64,000 bases of DNA from Bacteroidota bacterium (GTDB lineage: Bacteria > Bacteroidota > Bacteroidia > UBA8524): the NCBI GenBank assembly GCA_016124735.1, contig WGMZ01000053.1, forward strand, positions 1 to 64,000. The letters are read 5' to 3'. Position numbers and translations under genes: made by a program. The notes below the pieces were generated by a model. The model was given only the letters and a program-made list of their open reading frames with translations, did not search any database and was not told the origin of the DNA. Of this stretch, positions 33,992 to 44,062 are shown piece by piece. How positions within the stretch are numbered: the stretch's first letter is position 1; each line of letters starts with the position of its first letter.

Positions 33992-36900
33992 TTATCGTAA
34001 CAGTGTAACCGTCCCATAGTATTCGTAGGTCTTTCCTGCAAGGGAAGTCACGCGCACCAGGTAAACATACACATCTTGCTGAACGTCTACTCCCTTGTAT
34101 TTTCCATCCCAACCTTCCTTAATGTCGGTGGAATAATACATGGTTTCACCCCAGCGATTGAAAATTGTAATTTCAAAGTGATCAAATCCATCTGCAATTA
34201 CATAGAATCTGTCATTCAGGGCTTCACCAAAACCATTCGGTGTAAAGGCATTTGGAATAAACACGGTGATATCGGGATCAATTTGAATATCTGCGTAAGC
34301 ATATGCCTTACAATTATGCTCGGTATTCACCATTAATGTCACCGGGAACAGGCCAGTATCTGAAGGCAAGGTAACCGGGTATTCGAAGTACGGATTCTGT
34401 TCTTTGGAATCTGAATTGTTTCGGTCGCCAAAAGTCCAGTACCAGGAAGTAATCTGACCGCCACCACCTATGGTTGACTTGTCATAGAACTGAACTCCAG
34501 GTAATGCCACCGTCGTTTTAAATCGATTCGCACCAATTAAAGCCGTTGGCCTTGGCCACACATTTATATCTACAGGAACTGCGTCATTTTTACAATATCC
34601 GAAAGCAGAATCAGAATGGATGGTTACATTGATTGTATAGTTTCCAGGACCTCTGAACGCGTGTTGCAGTTTCGGAATATTCTGTCCTGCGGTATCCTGT
34701 CCATCACCAAAGGTCCAATCCAACCAATAACCAGGGGCTGCATCTGTCGTAATTTCCAAATCCGCCACGTTGGTATCACAATCATCAATCGGATCCGTAA
34801 TTTCCACAGTCGGAATCGGATAGATTTTAATAGACTGTGTCAATCTCGCTGGTTGACAATATCTCGGATTGGTGGTTTCGCCCAGGATGATAAATCCTTC
34901 ATTATTGATATCTGTGCTGCCCGGGAAGTATTCAGTATTCAACAAATTGGATACTTTTTTACCGCTATTCGCAGATTCAAAATCCCCATCACCCAGGCTC
35001 GACCAGGCAAATCCCGGAGCATTCTGAATGCTTACACTCAATTTAAATGAGAGTCCTGCACAGGCTGCCGATGGACTTGTAAAGTCAAGAGTTGGTTTAG
35101 CCTGTACTTCTGTCATAAAGCTATCCGCATTCTTACATTGCGAAACGGGGTCTGTGTAATTATAGACCAATCGATGTGAGCCAACACCCGCATCCGCAGC
35201 ATTGAACTTATTGTTCGAAACTCCATCACCGGACCAAACTGAAGAACCGAAAGCATACGGTAATCCCCTGTCTTTCAAATCTATCACAAGAGTATCCTCA
35301 CACACACCATTTAAAGGAATCTTGGTAATATTTGGAATACCCTTAATGGTAGTAGTTACATCATCTGATTTTGGACATCCTTCCCAAACTACCGTATAGG
35401 TAAAGGTGACTTGCTTATCAACAAACTTGTAAGCAGTACCCACATCCTGCGGCAAGAATTTCCAAGAGCTGTTATCAATGTAGGATACATCGTTGGACGT
35501 CCAGGTTCCGAAGGCCGGAGAAGGTTTCGCATCCTTATTCAGGTCCACAGAGTCCGCATTCCAGCAATACTTAGGCAAAATACCCGCATTCGTTTGAGGC
35601 ACGGCCTTCACGCGCACCGGTAACTCAATTGAGTTGGTGCACTTGGTGGTATTGTTGGTATAGGAATATGTCAGGAAATAGGTAGTACCCTGCGGTAAAT
35701 TGCTCACCAAAAGCTTTTGACCAGTAGGTGGTGTTTTAACAATATTCATGTCAACCACCGGGTTATTATCCGAGCTAGACCAAACTGGGGTACCCAGGGA
35801 CATTGCCGGAGAGTGAGTCTTCCATATAGTACTGTTTTGTCCCAAGTCAATATCCGTCTGATCCCCGCAGACTCTCACAGTGTCAATTGCAAATTCCAAT
35901 ACAGGCAATGGCAAAATTTTAACCTGCACTGCTTTTTCATTTGTACAACCGTTATTGTCAGTCACACGATATATTACCTGATGCTGGTTACTTCCTGGAG
36001 CAGAAGGTCCACTGCTGTCCGGATAGAAAATTCCATCTTTCACTACATTCGGTTGCACATCACTTCTCCAGGTACCTGTAAATAAAGTTGGAAATTCCAG
36101 GTAGGTCAGGAGAGAAATCGGACCAGCATCAATACAATGAGGTCCTTTCGGACTGAATGTAATCACCGGAAGTTCATTCATCGTAATATTTATCGAATCC
36201 AGATTCGTACAGGTGACGCCTTTATATGTTTGCGTTCCTGCCACCAAAAAGCTTCGACTTTGGGTAACTATATAGTCGTAATAATCATTCGTCGCTATTG
36301 GGGTATTTGAACCCACCGGGTTATACTGGTCTGCATAGTACCATTTATAGGTATCTGCTCCAGTCGCCGTAAGATGGGTGGTATCATAATGACATACGGA
36401 TCGATCCGGACCGAGATTCGGCTTTGGATTATTGACTCGCAACCGCATCGTATCATAGGAATAACATCCAATGGAGTCACTCACCTTGACTATATAGTCT
36501 AAACTGTCCGTTACCATGACGACTCGATTTGTATCCCCTGTATTCCAATTAAAGTGCAAGGTCATTGAGTCATTACCAGCATCAATTGTTACCAAGGTTC
36601 CACTACAAACTCTTTGGTCTGGCCCTAAATCAGCCGGAGGCAGGGGTGCCCATGCCACATTCACTGTATCCCAGTTATAGCAACCATTGGCATCTTTTAC
36701 CTGAATTACATAGCTCTGATTGGTATCTGGATTAATTACAATATCCTGATTTGTCGTCAGTGTAGAATCCGTTGTATCACCAATTTGTTTCCATTCATAA
36801 TTATACGGTGAGTTTCCTCCCGATGTCTTCGACAGAACGGTCATTGGATATCCAGAACAAATAAAAGTATCCGACGGAATGGTAACCTGCACAAACGGAG

Positions 36901-38332
36901 GTACCACAATAGTATCTACTGCAATATTGAAACACGGTGTACTTGTTTGCATGTTGAGATATGCCAAGTATTTACCGGGTTGCAGGAACGCTGTGTCCTG
37001 TTGATCAGTTCCCGACCAGACGGCATGGCTCAGCGAGTCTCTGATGACATAAGTAAAACTATATCCTGCATACGACTTTTTAACCGTATGATCTAAGGCC
37101 ACCTTCCCGCAGGTCAGCACCTTCGTACTCAAGGTACCCTCCGGCGTTTCCCTGACGAATATCGAGAAGGCCCTGACCGATTGCCCTGCCAGCGGACAGG
37201 CATCGTCCCTCGCAGTTATCGTAAACGTATATGGGATATTGCTGATATCACTTTCTTTTGGCGTCCAACATACTTCGCCTGATGCATGTTTAACGGAGCC
37301 ATTATTGTTTGTAAAAGTCGCTCCTCGAATACCTCGGTTCCAACTTATTCTCACCGTATCACCTGTGTCATCGTCATCTGTCGATATCGTGAAACAGAGT
37401 TGCTGACCAGCACAGGCCTGCTTACTATACGGTGGAAGAATTTTCGGGACTTTATTATTCGGACATGAGACGACAATGATCTGCATGTCCCGCCTCGTTC
37501 GCCCGACGACGGTCATGACACCATTTACCTTTCGCCATTCCTTTACTTCAATCACGACTACCGCCACCTGGTTTACCTGAGTAGGACGAAATAACAAGTC
37601 ACCGGTTAATGGATCCAGGTGAAATCCTGCCGGCCACGACAGGTTCTGGTTTGGAAAACCAAAGAAAGTCATTGGCCTTACCGGCGAGAAGTTTCCTGAA
37701 TAGGTAATAGATGCGTTAGCTCCGGTCAGACCATTTACAAGCTCGTAACTCAATGAGTCGCCAGTGTCAATCGTATCCAGGGCACCGTTGTTAAATACAA
37801 AATCCTGGTTATAACAAATAATCGCAACCGGAGGGTTGGTAAAGTCTGGAGAACTGTTACACGGCGTTACACATTTGTTCAATGTTGCTGTGGTATAAAA
37901 GTTTTGACCTGCCGCGCCTGTTGTAATGGCACTGTTTCTGGCAGATTGGGACCAACTGAATGTCCATTCACAGCATGAATAATTGCTCAAGTCAACTGTC
38001 ATCTTCCAGATATGCTCTTCTACACCATATTGGAATGAAGAACCCGCACAACGGCTCTGTGTCGGACAGTTGGCGTTGATGCCGGTAATATCCCGAACAG
38101 AAACTTTCGTCTGATTAGAGATACTGACTGTGTTAGAACTACAGGTTCCGTATACCGTAGATTGAGAAATAGGAATACCGTTACAATCCCGGTAAACCCG
38201 AACAATGATCTCATACTTTCCACTCCCCTTGCAGCGGTAAACAATGTCCGATCCCATAAGGTGGGTAGCGGACGCCTGTTCGGACATAAAGAGCCCCAAC
38301 AGGAACATAATGAACAGTATAATTTTTTTCAT
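33992..38332 (-). CDS. Large secreted T9SS (type B) multidomain surface protein
   Basis: 1446 residues. Signal peptide (KKIILFIMFLLGLFMSEQASA), then a Bacteroidota-type N-terminal domain with paired cysteines (HLMGSDIVYRCKGSGKYEI) and a cadherin/Ig-like region with DDDDTGDTVRISW near 315. A long run of about ten 60-100-residue beta modules built around GxC/VNNP/DT motifs follows. Two PKD domains come next (WTFGDGQDT near 1200 and WYWTFGDRNNS near 1285). The C-terminal sorting domain carries FIPNAFTPNGFGEALND, then FDHFEITIFNRWGETMYYS, and matches the gliding-motility-associated CHU_C (type B) domain. It would be secreted by the type IX system and kept at the surface or released. An adhesin-like role is inferred. 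Confidence 0.88.
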   Translation of the reverse strand: MKKIILFIMFLLGLFMSEQASATHLMGSDIVYRCKGSGKYEIIVRVYRDCNGIPISQSTVYGTCSSNTVSISNQTKVSVRDITGINANCPTQSRCAGSSFQYGVEEHIWKMTVDLSNYSCCEWTFSWSQSARNSAITTGAAGQNFYTTATLNKCVTPCNSSPDFTNPPVAIICYNQDFVFNNGALDTIDTGDSLSYELVNGLTGANASITYSGNFSPVRPMTFFGFPNQNLSWPAGFHLDPLTGDLLFRPTQVNQVAVVVIEVKEWRKVNGVMTVVGRTRRDMQIIVVSCPNNKVPKILPPYSKQACAGQQLCFTISTDDDDTGDTVRISWNRGIRGATFTNNNGSVKHASGEVCWTPKESDISNIPYTFTITARDDACPLAGQSVRAFSIFVRETPEGTLSTKVLTCGKVALDHTVKKSYAGYSFTYVIRDSLSHAVWSGTDQQDTAFLQPGKYLAYLNMQTSTPCFNIAVDTIVVPPFVQVTIPSDTFICSGYPMTVLSKTSGGNSPYNYEWKQIGDTTDSTLTTNQDIVINPDTNQSYVIQVKDANGCYNWDTVNVAWAPLPPADLGPDQRVCSGTLVTIDAGNDSMTLHFNWNTGDTNRVVMVTDSLDYIVKVSDSIGCYSYDTMRLRVNNPKPNLGPDRSVCHYDTTHLTATGADTYKWYYADQYNPVGSNTPIATNDYYDYIVTQSRSFLVAGTQTYKGVTCTNLDSINITMNELPVITFSPKGPHCIDAGPISLLTYLEFPTLFTGTWRSDVQPNVVKDGIFYPDSSGPSAPGSNQHQVIYRVTDNNGCTNEKAVQVKILPLPVLEFAIDTVRVCGDQTDIDLGQNSTIWKTHSPAMSLGTPVWSSSDNNPVVDMNIVKTPPTGQKLLVSNLPQGTTYFLTYSYTNNTTKCTNSIELPVRVKAVPQTNAGILPKYCWNADSVDLNKDAKPSPAFGTWTSNDVSYIDNSSWKFLPQDVGTAYKFVDKQVTFTYTVVWEGCPKSDDVTTTIKGIPNITKIPLNGVCEDTLVIDLKDRGLPYAFGSSVWSGDGVSNNKFNAADAGVGSHRLVYNYTDPVSQCKNADSFMTEVQAKPTLDFTSPSAACAGLSFKLSVSIQNAPGFAWSSLGDGDFESANSGKKVSNLLNTEYFPGSTDINNEGFIILGETTNPRYCQPARLTQSIKIYPIPTVEITDPIDDCDTNVADLEITTDAAPGYWLDWTFGDGQDTAGQNIPKLQHAFRGPGNYTINVTIHSDSAFGYCKNDAVPVDINVWPRPTALIGANRFKTTVALPGVQFYDKSTIGGGGQITSWYWTFGDRNNSDSKEQNPYFEYPVTLPSDTGLFPVTLMVNTEHNCKAYAYADIQIDPDITVFIPNAFTPNGFGEALNDRFYVIADGFDHFEITIFNRWGETMYYSTDIKEGWDGKYKGVDVQQDVYVYLVRVTSLAGKTYEYYGTVTLLR

Positions 38333-38372
38333 ACGCGGCTAAAACAATTGATTCATTTAAAAAACAATTTCT

Positions 38373-38403
38373 CGAAGTTAAGAAATTAATAACCCTGTGT
38401 CAA
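38373..38403 (-). promoter_or_regulatory. Promoter of the large secreted protein gene
   Basis: On the minus strand: TTG (38403-38401), 20-nt spacer, TAACTTCG (38380-38373), the TTCG form also seen for metK and the DgkA-like gene. The -7 ends 40 nt before the ATG at 38332. Confidence 0.55.
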
Positions 38404-38533
38404 AAAATAAATCGATTAACACTAGTGAAATCAATACTTTTTCCATAAAAGGACAAATATTTTACACCAATATCAGGTTGAAACTCCCTCTTCTTAGTAA
38501 AGACCCGCTTGAGAATTAAAATGTTGCCTCTAC

Positions 38534-39556
38534 TCAGGCCTCCCATATCCGGGTGCCTTCGCTGCAGTTTTTACAAATGTCTATTTCAGAACGTCCCAGA
38601 AGGATGGCATCTCTGAATTGACGGTAGGGAACTGAATTCCAGATAGATTTCAGGGTTTCTCGTTTTAAGTCGCCCAATTGATGCGTGGCATCTTTGTCAA
38701 AGCAGCATGGCACCACTTTTCCATCCCAGGTAATGACGCAAGATTGCCACATTCGCCAGCAATGGTTCAGGAGTTTATTTTTTATAACGAAACCGGCGCT
38801 CATTTCTGTATACCGCCGGTATTTTTCTTTTTCAGGAAGAAGCGCATGCCCCTCTTCAAAATCATAAATCTGGGCCGTTTTAATGGCTAACTCATCCACG
38901 CCATACTCTCTGGCCAATGCCCGGATTGAATCAAGTTGATTTTCGTTGTGAGAGAACACGATAAATTGCCAAATGATATGAATATGTCCTGCTTTTGCCG
39001 ATTTCTTGGCTTCTACCAAATTTTTGGTTCCCTCCAGAACTTTTGTAAGGTTCCCCCCAATTCGGTATTTTCCATAAGCATCCTGATCAACACCGTCGAT
39101 GGAAATAATGATTCGATTCAATCCGGATTGCACAGTTTTTCGTGCATTTTCCGGCGTCAAATAATGCGCGTTGGTGCTGGTCGCAGTGTATATGCCCCGA
39201 TTGCTGGCATAGTTTACCATATCCAGGAATTCAGGATTCAAATACGGCTCCCCCTGAAAATAGAGGGTCAGATACCAAAGGGTGTCTTGTTGTTCGTCAA
39301 TCAACTTGGCAAACAAATCTCCCTGCAACATTCCGGTGGGACGTTCGAAAGCTCTCAAACCACTGGGACACTGCGGACAGCGGAGATTGCATGATGTTGT
39401 CGGTTCAATGCTCAGCGTGATGGGATTGCCCCAGTGTACCGACTTCTTTCTCCATTTTGAGAGAAAATAGGAAGCTAATACTTGGGTGGCATTCCAGCCT
39501 TTTCGTATACTGAATTTCCCAAAGAGATTCCAATTGTCACGGAGATGCGTATTCAT
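38534..39556 (-). CDS. Radical SAM protein with SPASM-type C-terminal domain
   Basis: 340 residues. The radical SAM motif CNLRCPQCP lies near 54-62 (CxxxCxxC), with the usual GEPYLNPEF beta-strand contact near 102. The C-terminal third holds an auxiliary-cluster set in CWRMWQSCVITWDGKVVPCC followed by CKNC near the end, as in SPASM/twitch proteins. Such enzymes modify peptides, sugars or lipids by radical chemistry. No small precursor peptide gene is adjacent. It overlaps by 1 nt with a flavin oxidoreductase gene that could supply electrons, and both follow glyA. The substrate is unknown. Confidence 0.88.
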   Translation of the reverse strand: MNTHLRDNWNLFGKFSIRKGWNATQVLASYFLSKWRKKSVHWGNPITLSIEPTTSCNLRCPQCPSGLRAFERPTGMLQGDLFAKLIDEQQDTLWYLTLYFQGEPYLNPEFLDMVNYASNRGIYTATSTNAHYLTPENARKTVQSGLNRIIISIDGVDQDAYGKYRIGGNLTKVLEGTKNLVEAKKSAKAGHIHIIWQFIVFSHNENQLDSIRALAREYGVDELAIKTAQIYDFEEGHALLPEKEKYRRYTEMSAGFVIKNKLLNHCWRMWQSCVITWDGKVVPCCFDKDATHQLGDLKRETLKSIWNSVPYRQFRDAILLGRSEIDICKNCSEGTRIWEA

Positions 39557-40260
39557 TAATCGTAGAGTTCAAACTTAAGTTGTTTACGCGAATAACCCAG
39601 TTCCTTAAGTTTATTCTTGGCCTCCCGTACCATGGAAGTCCAACCGCATAAATAGTAGTGATACTCCTTATTCTCCAGAGCAACAGGCATGTAAAAAGCA
39701 TGTACATATCCACGAGCTCCTTCCCAATCGGTATCTCTGGATAAAACGGGTATAAAGTGAAAATTCGAATCTGTTTCCATCAACGCTTTCCATTCCGCTG
39801 CGTACAGTATGTCCTGCTTAAAGCGATTACCGAATATCAGGTAAACCGGATGTGGAAGACTGCCGTGTTTGGTTACCAAATCACGTATCATGGATCGAAA
39901 TGGGGCCACCCCGGTTCCGGTGCAAATCATTACCAGGCCTTTCTCTTCATCTGCAATGACGAACTTTCCCTGTGGTTCACTTACCTTCAATTTGTCGCCT
40001 GTTTTTATCGAATCAAAGATGTAGCGGGTACCTGCTCCATCCTCCTTCAAAACGATACACAATTCGATGATGCCCTCTGAATTAGGTTCAGATGCGATCG
40101 AGTAACTCCGGGTTGAGAAATCTGCCTCGATCGGTAAGTCCAGCATTACAAATTGTCCCGCCTGAAATGTGGAACTCATTGGGTAGCAGAGACGGAAATG
40201 CCGAACCGTTGGCGACAACTGTTGAATAGAAAGAACTTCGCAATCGAAAAATTCACTCAT
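39556..40260 (-). CDS. Ferredoxin/flavodoxin-NADP reductase-like flavoprotein
   Basis: 234 residues. FAD-binding domain with RSYSIASEP near 50-58, which contacts the flavin phosphate. NAD(P)-binding domain with [16 protein letters not shown] near 112-127 and [14 protein letters not shown] near 205-218. There is no iron-sulfur domain. It resembles ferredoxin-NADP+ reductases of the bacterial Fpr type. The start overlaps the glyA stop by 4 bp and the stop overlaps the radical SAM start by 1 nt (TAATG), so the three are co-translated. Delivery of electrons to the radical SAM enzyme is inferred from linkage. Confidence 0.85.
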   Translation of the reverse strand: MSEFFDCEVLSIQQLSPTVRHFRLCYPMSSTFQAGQFVMLDLPIEADFSTRSYSIASEPNSEGIIELCIVLKEDGAGTRYIFDSIKTGDKLKVSEPQGKFVIADEEKGLVMICTGTGVAPFRSMIRDLVTKHGSLPHPVYLIFGNRFKQDILYAAEWKALMETDSNFHFIPVLSRDTDWEGARGYVHAFYMPVALENKEYHYYLCGWTSMVREAKNKLKELGYSRKQLKFELYD

Positions 40261-41537
40261 GATTCTGCATACAGGGGATATTGGGTCATTAATTCATTGA
40301 CTTTCTTTCCAATCTGACTCAGTTTAAATTCGTCGGCATGGTGCATCAATGCTTGATCAACCAAATCCACAATTTCCAAAACATCGTTCTCTTTCATCCC
40401 CCGACTTGTGATGGCCGGTGTACCAATCCTCATTCCGGAAGTAACAAAAGGCGATTTGTCATCAAACGGCACCATGTTTTTATTGATGGTAATATGTGCT
40501 TTCACCAGGGTGTTTTCAGCCAATTTTCCGTTCAAGTCTTTTGAACGCAGGTCAATCAACATCAGATGATTGTCCGTTCCACCGCTCACCAAATCGTAGC
40601 CTTTCTCCACAAAAGCATGGGCCATTGTTTGTGCATTTTTGATAACCTGACCACAGTAGTTTTTGTATTCTTCAGTCAATGCCTCTCCAAAGGCTACCGC
40701 TTTTGCCGCTATCACATGTTCCAATGGTCCGCCCTGTGTGCCAGGGAACACCGCAGCATCCAAAACAGCCGACATCATTTTTGTTTCGCCCTTGGGTGTT
40801 TTCAATCCCCAGGGATTTTCAAAGTCTTCGCCCATCATGACCACACCGCCTCTCGGACCACGCAGCGTCTTATGGGTTGTGGAAGTAATGATATGGCAAT
40901 AAGGAACCGGGTTGTTTAAATATCCGGTGGCAATGAGTCCGGATGGATGAGAAATGTCGGCCATAAGCAGGGCATTTACCGAATCTGCAATCTCCCGAAG
41001 TAATTTGTAATCCCAATCGCGGCTGTAGGAGGAAGCGCCGCAAATAATCAATTTGGGTTGTTCTTTTTTGGCGATGTCTTCAATCTTATTAAAATCAATA
41101 CGCCCGGTTTCCCTATCCACCCCGTAAAATGAAGGTTTGTACAATTTTCCTGAAAAATTCACAGGAGAACCATGCGTTAAATGGCCACCGTGCGACAAAT
41201 CAAAACCCAGAATTTTATCTCCCGGGTTTAGCACGCCCAGCATCACCGCAGCATTGGCTTGCGAACCACTATGTGGCTGAACATTGGCCCATTTTGCACC
41301 AAACAATTCACACAGGCGTTCAATGGCCAAATCTTCTACCTGATCCACCACTTCGCAACCACCATAGTACCGTCGGGCAGGCAGTCCTTCCGCATATTTG
41401 TTGGTCAAAACAGAACCCATGGCCTCCATGACCTGTGGGCTCACAAAGTTTTCTGAAGCTATCAGCTCAATACCTTCTTCCTGGCGTTTTCTCTCCAATT
41501 CAATCAGATCGAATACCCGCTTATCTCTCCTTATCAT
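40257..41537 (-). CDS. glyA: Serine hydroxymethyltransferase
   Basis: PLP enzyme interconverting serine and glycine with tetrahydrofolate. 426 residues. Motifs: [19 protein letters not shown] near 25-43, [20 protein letters not shown], and the PLP lysine in [16 protein letters not shown] near 228-243. The C-terminal ALMHHADE region is present. It starts at an ATG 25 nt after the O-antigen ligase-like gene and leads into the overlapping oxidoreductase and radical SAM genes. A separate promoter is possible: a TAACTTGC one base short of the -7 consensus lies just upstream. gcvT at 48.7 kb uses the same one-carbon pathway. Confidence 0.96.
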   Translation of the reverse strand: MIRRDKRVFDLIELERKRQEEGIELIASENFVSPQVMEAMGSVLTNKYAEGLPARRYYGGCEVVDQVEDLAIERLCELFGAKWANVQPHSGSQANAAVMLGVLNPGDKILGFDLSHGGHLTHGSPVNFSGKLYKPSFYGVDRETGRIDFNKIEDIAKKEQPKLIICGASSYSRDWDYKLLREIADSVNALLMADISHPSGLIATGYLNNPVPYCHIITSTTHKTLRGPRGGVVMMGEDFENPWGLKTPKGETKMMSAVLDAAVFPGTQGGPLEHVIAAKAVAFGEALTEEYKNYCGQVIKNAQTMAHAFVEKGYDLVSGGTDNHLMLIDLRSKDLNGKLAENTLVKAHITINKNMVPFDDKSPFVTSGMRIGTPAITSRGMKENDVLEIVDLVDQALMHHADEFKLSQIGKKVNELMTQYPLYAES

Positions 41538-41562
41538 ATGGCCTGCAAGTTAGTTAGGAATT

Positions 41563-43011
41563 TTACATCGCACTGTTTTGGCGAAGGGCTTTTTTACTTT
41601 TCAAATCCATGCATACGATCATGGAAAGGAATGCCCAAAACGGGACCGCAATTTTATCGTAATCGAAATAACTGTTTAAAAAACCATGGACAAAGTAGGT
41701 CAGTAAGGCCAGGGTCAATGCCAGGGTCAAATATTTTATTCGCTTATCGATAGCATGATAGATCAACCATATGGCACGTACAAAAACTGTTATAAAGACT
41801 GCAAACCAGCTCAACATACCGATAAATCCAGATTCAGCCAGCGGTCCCAGCCATTCGCTGTGTGCATGCCCAAGGGTTGCAAAATTGGTACTGATAACAG
41901 TCTTCTGATAGCTTAGTTGGTACGGTGCATACTGGAACATAAAGGTTCCCGGACCAAAACCAAATACCGGCTTGTCTTTGAACATTCTCCATGCGCAGCT
42001 CCAGCGATTTATTCTTTCGAGATTCGATGGATCATTGCGAATATTGGTCGCACTTTGCAGATGCTTTTCCATATTCTTTGAATTGGAGCCTGTTTTGTTC
42101 CTGGACAATTCCATGAGAATATCTCCCTGGAAATAGACCAGACCCAACACTGCAATGAATATGACAGAATAAATGATTCCAGGCTTAATGCGCAGCCGAA
42201 ATATAACACCTGCCGTCGCCGCAGCCAATACACTGAGCCATGCCGCCCGCGTATAGCTAAAAACAACTGCCACAATAAAAACAGCCGTAAAAAACATCAG
42301 AAACGACCTCTTCAGGGGGCTATACCTAAACTCCTTTCCTTTCCATGCCAGAGTAAAAAGCACGGGAATCAGCATCGCCACCATGGCCGCATAGACTCCA
42401 TGTATCCAGAAAAAGGGCTGGATAATAACAAATACCGCATCTCGACTGAAACCCTGCAAACTGTGCAGAATTACTATATAGCTTACCACTCCAATGGCAG
42501 AAATAAGAAAAAGCCAAATGAAATTCAGGCTCCGCTTCAAGTCTTCAAACATATGCGAGGCAAAAAAGTAGAAGACCACTACGTACCAAAGCCTGGAGAT
42601 GAAGTATTTAATAGATACCACTGGCATAGTGCTCGTGGTGGAGGTCAATAATATCCAGGAAAGATTTATCAGTACAGCTATTGTTACCGGATGACGAATA
42701 AAATCGACATCCCAGAATCCCTCGTATGCTAATTTTAATATTGCCACCAGCATAATGAGGATAATAATAGGCTCCGTGGGCATGATCAGTCCGGCGCCAA
42801 AGCCAAGATCCTGAATTGTTACTGAAAACGGAACCAGAAAAGCCGATAGCATGATGAGCCAATCTGCCCGCAACAAAGCCAGCAATGCAACTGCCAGTCC
42901 CGCAGGAATGAGGTATAGCAGATACAAATCGTACATCGTACCTACTATGGTAGCCGCAATAAATGCGATACCCAGGCTGTAAAACCACGCTATGGGCAGG
43001 CGAAAAGGCAA
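41563..43011 (-). CDS. O-antigen ligase / polymerase-like membrane protein (Wzy_C)
   Basis: 482 residues with about 11-12 membrane helices and a large periplasmic loop near 300-385. The loop holds NRWSCAWRMFKDKPVFGFGPGTF, the Wzy_C signature region of O-antigen ligases and polymerases, and GHAHSEWLGPLAESGF with the conserved H. It would join surface polysaccharide to a lipid carrier, or polymerise repeat units. The start is a TTG at 43011, 1 nt after the Wzz-like gene stop, with GAGGAA as a plausible ribosome site. An ATG 26 codons in would remove the first helix. Confidence 0.85.
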   Translation of the reverse strand: MPFRLPIAWFYSLGIAFIAATIVGTMYDLYLLYLIPAGLAVALLALLRADWLIMLSAFLVPFSVTIQDLGFGAGLIMPTEPIIILIMLVAILKLAYEGFWDVDFIRHPVTIAVLINLSWILLTSTTSTMPVVSIKYFISRLWYVVVFYFFASHMFEDLKRSLNFIWLFLISAIGVVSYIVILHSLQGFSRDAVFVIIQPFFWIHGVYAAMVAMLIPVLFTLAWKGKEFRYSPLKRSFLMFFTAVFIVAVVFSYTRAAWLSVLAAATAGVIFRLRIKPGIIYSVIFIAVLGLVYFQGDILMELSRNKTGSNSKNMEKHLQSATNIRNDPSNLERINRWSCAWRMFKDKPVFGFGPGTFMFQYAPYQLSYQKTVISTNFATLGHAHSEWLGPLAESGFIGMLSWFAVFITVFVRAIWLIYHAIDKRIKYLTLALTLALLTYFVHGFLNSYFDYDKIAVPFWAFLSMIVCMDLKSKKALRQNSAM

Positions 43012-43012
43012 G

Positions 43013-44020
43013 TTATTCCTCTTTTAGCTTTTTGTAGGAAGCAGCAACTCTCTCTATGACAATGATTAAAATTATAGACAGGAAGAATGTGCTAAACATT
43101 GAAATTGCCACAATCATCCAGCGAACAGGATATACTTTCTTCTCTGCAGCTGTAGCCGGTGTAACAACAAAGTGATGTGGAATGTATTCCTGAAGGTCCA
43201 CTTTGGCGCGTTCATATTTCCGTTGCAATTCGTTCAGCTGTTCCACCTGAAGACTCAGAGATTCAGTAAGAGATAACATCGTTCCTAAATTGGAACCGGC
43301 ATTGATCATCTTGCCCGAATTTATCAAAGCATCTTCTCTTGCTGCCCTTTTATTTTTCCGGGCAAAAGGATTGCTCATTGCGTCATCTCCGGCATTCATA
43401 TCGTTGATTGCGTTTTTGAGCTCCTCCACTTCCTTGAGTTTGGTATGGTACTCCTGCTCTACAATGTCAAAAGCCTTCTGCGCAACCTGTCTTTGAATCT
43501 GGGTTTTCACCGTATCCAGTGATGCAGAGATGTAGTTGGCAATTTCCGCTGCCATCTGGGGGTCTTTATCCAATACCTGAATTTCAATGGAAAGCAATTC
43601 GGTTCTACGGAAAGAAATATTGGATTGAACTTCCCGGTCCAGCCGCGTATAAGGATAAGAACCATTCGGGTCAATGCCGTAGTGCTCCATCAAATTAAAA
43701 TGACGAACCACCTTATTCATCAGCGGAGCCGAGTTCAGGATTTGCAGTGCATATTCTGCTTCTTCTTCCTGACCAAATTCCAAAGCATCCTTGTCTTTGA
43801 ACTCGTTATCGCTCAATACAACGCCTGAGATGGAGTTGATCGTTGATGGGTAGAATACCACCTTCGACGCAAATTTTGGCGTGATAAAGCTGGGGCCACT
43901 AAATATGACAGCAGCTACGCCTGCTAAAATGGTTAAAATGATAATATGCCACTTCCACTTCAGGGCAAATCGTAAAACTTCGACCAAACTAAAGTCGTAA
44001 GCATTGTCGCGTTCCTTCAT
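43013..44020 (-). CDS. Wzz-type polysaccharide chain-length determinant
   Basis: 335 residues. N-terminal helix at about 18-42 (WKWHIIILTILAGVAAVIFSG), then the Wzz/lipopolysaccharide chain-length domain, a coiled coil at about 190-285 (LKEVEELKNAINDMN and QVEQLNELQRKYERAKV), and a C-terminal helix at about 302-325 preceded by PVRW. No tyrosine-kinase domain is attached. It would set polysaccharide length in the inner membrane. It lies 1 nt upstream of the ligase-like gene and downstream of the flippase, with a -7 element in the 42-bp gap. Confidence 0.88.
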   Translation of the reverse strand: MKERDNAYDFSLVEVLRFALKWKWHIIILTILAGVAAVIFSGPSFITPKFASKVVFYPSTINSISGVVLSDNEFKDKDALEFGQEEEAEYALQILNSAPLMNKVVRHFNLMEHYGIDPNGSYPYTRLDREVQSNISFRRTELLSIEIQVLDKDPQMAAEIANYISASLDTVKTQIQRQVAQKAFDIVEQEYHTKLKEVEELKNAINDMNAGDDAMSNPFARKNKRAAREDALINSGKMINAGSNLGTMLSLTESLSLQVEQLNELQRKYERAKVDLQEYIPHHFVVTPATAAEKKVYPVRWMIVAISMFSTFFLSIILIIVIERVAASYKKLKEE

Positions 44021-44039
44021 GCTTTTGTTAATTGCGGGG

Positions 44040-44047
44040 CAAATTTA
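44040..44047 (-). promoter_or_regulatory. -7 element (TAAATTTG) of the Wzz-ligase-glyA unit
   Basis: A perfect TAnnTTTG on the minus strand, 19 nt before the Wzz-like gene ATG and inside the gap after the flippase gene. Confidence 0.55.
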
Positions 44048-44062
44048 CGTTTTTCAATGGGT

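Noticed and set aside
38333-38533. RiPP precursor peptide gene next to the radical SAM protein
   Set aside because: No short frame with a start, ribosome site and a cysteine- or glycine-rich core was found on either side of the radical SAM gene. The gap is AT-rich and non-coding.
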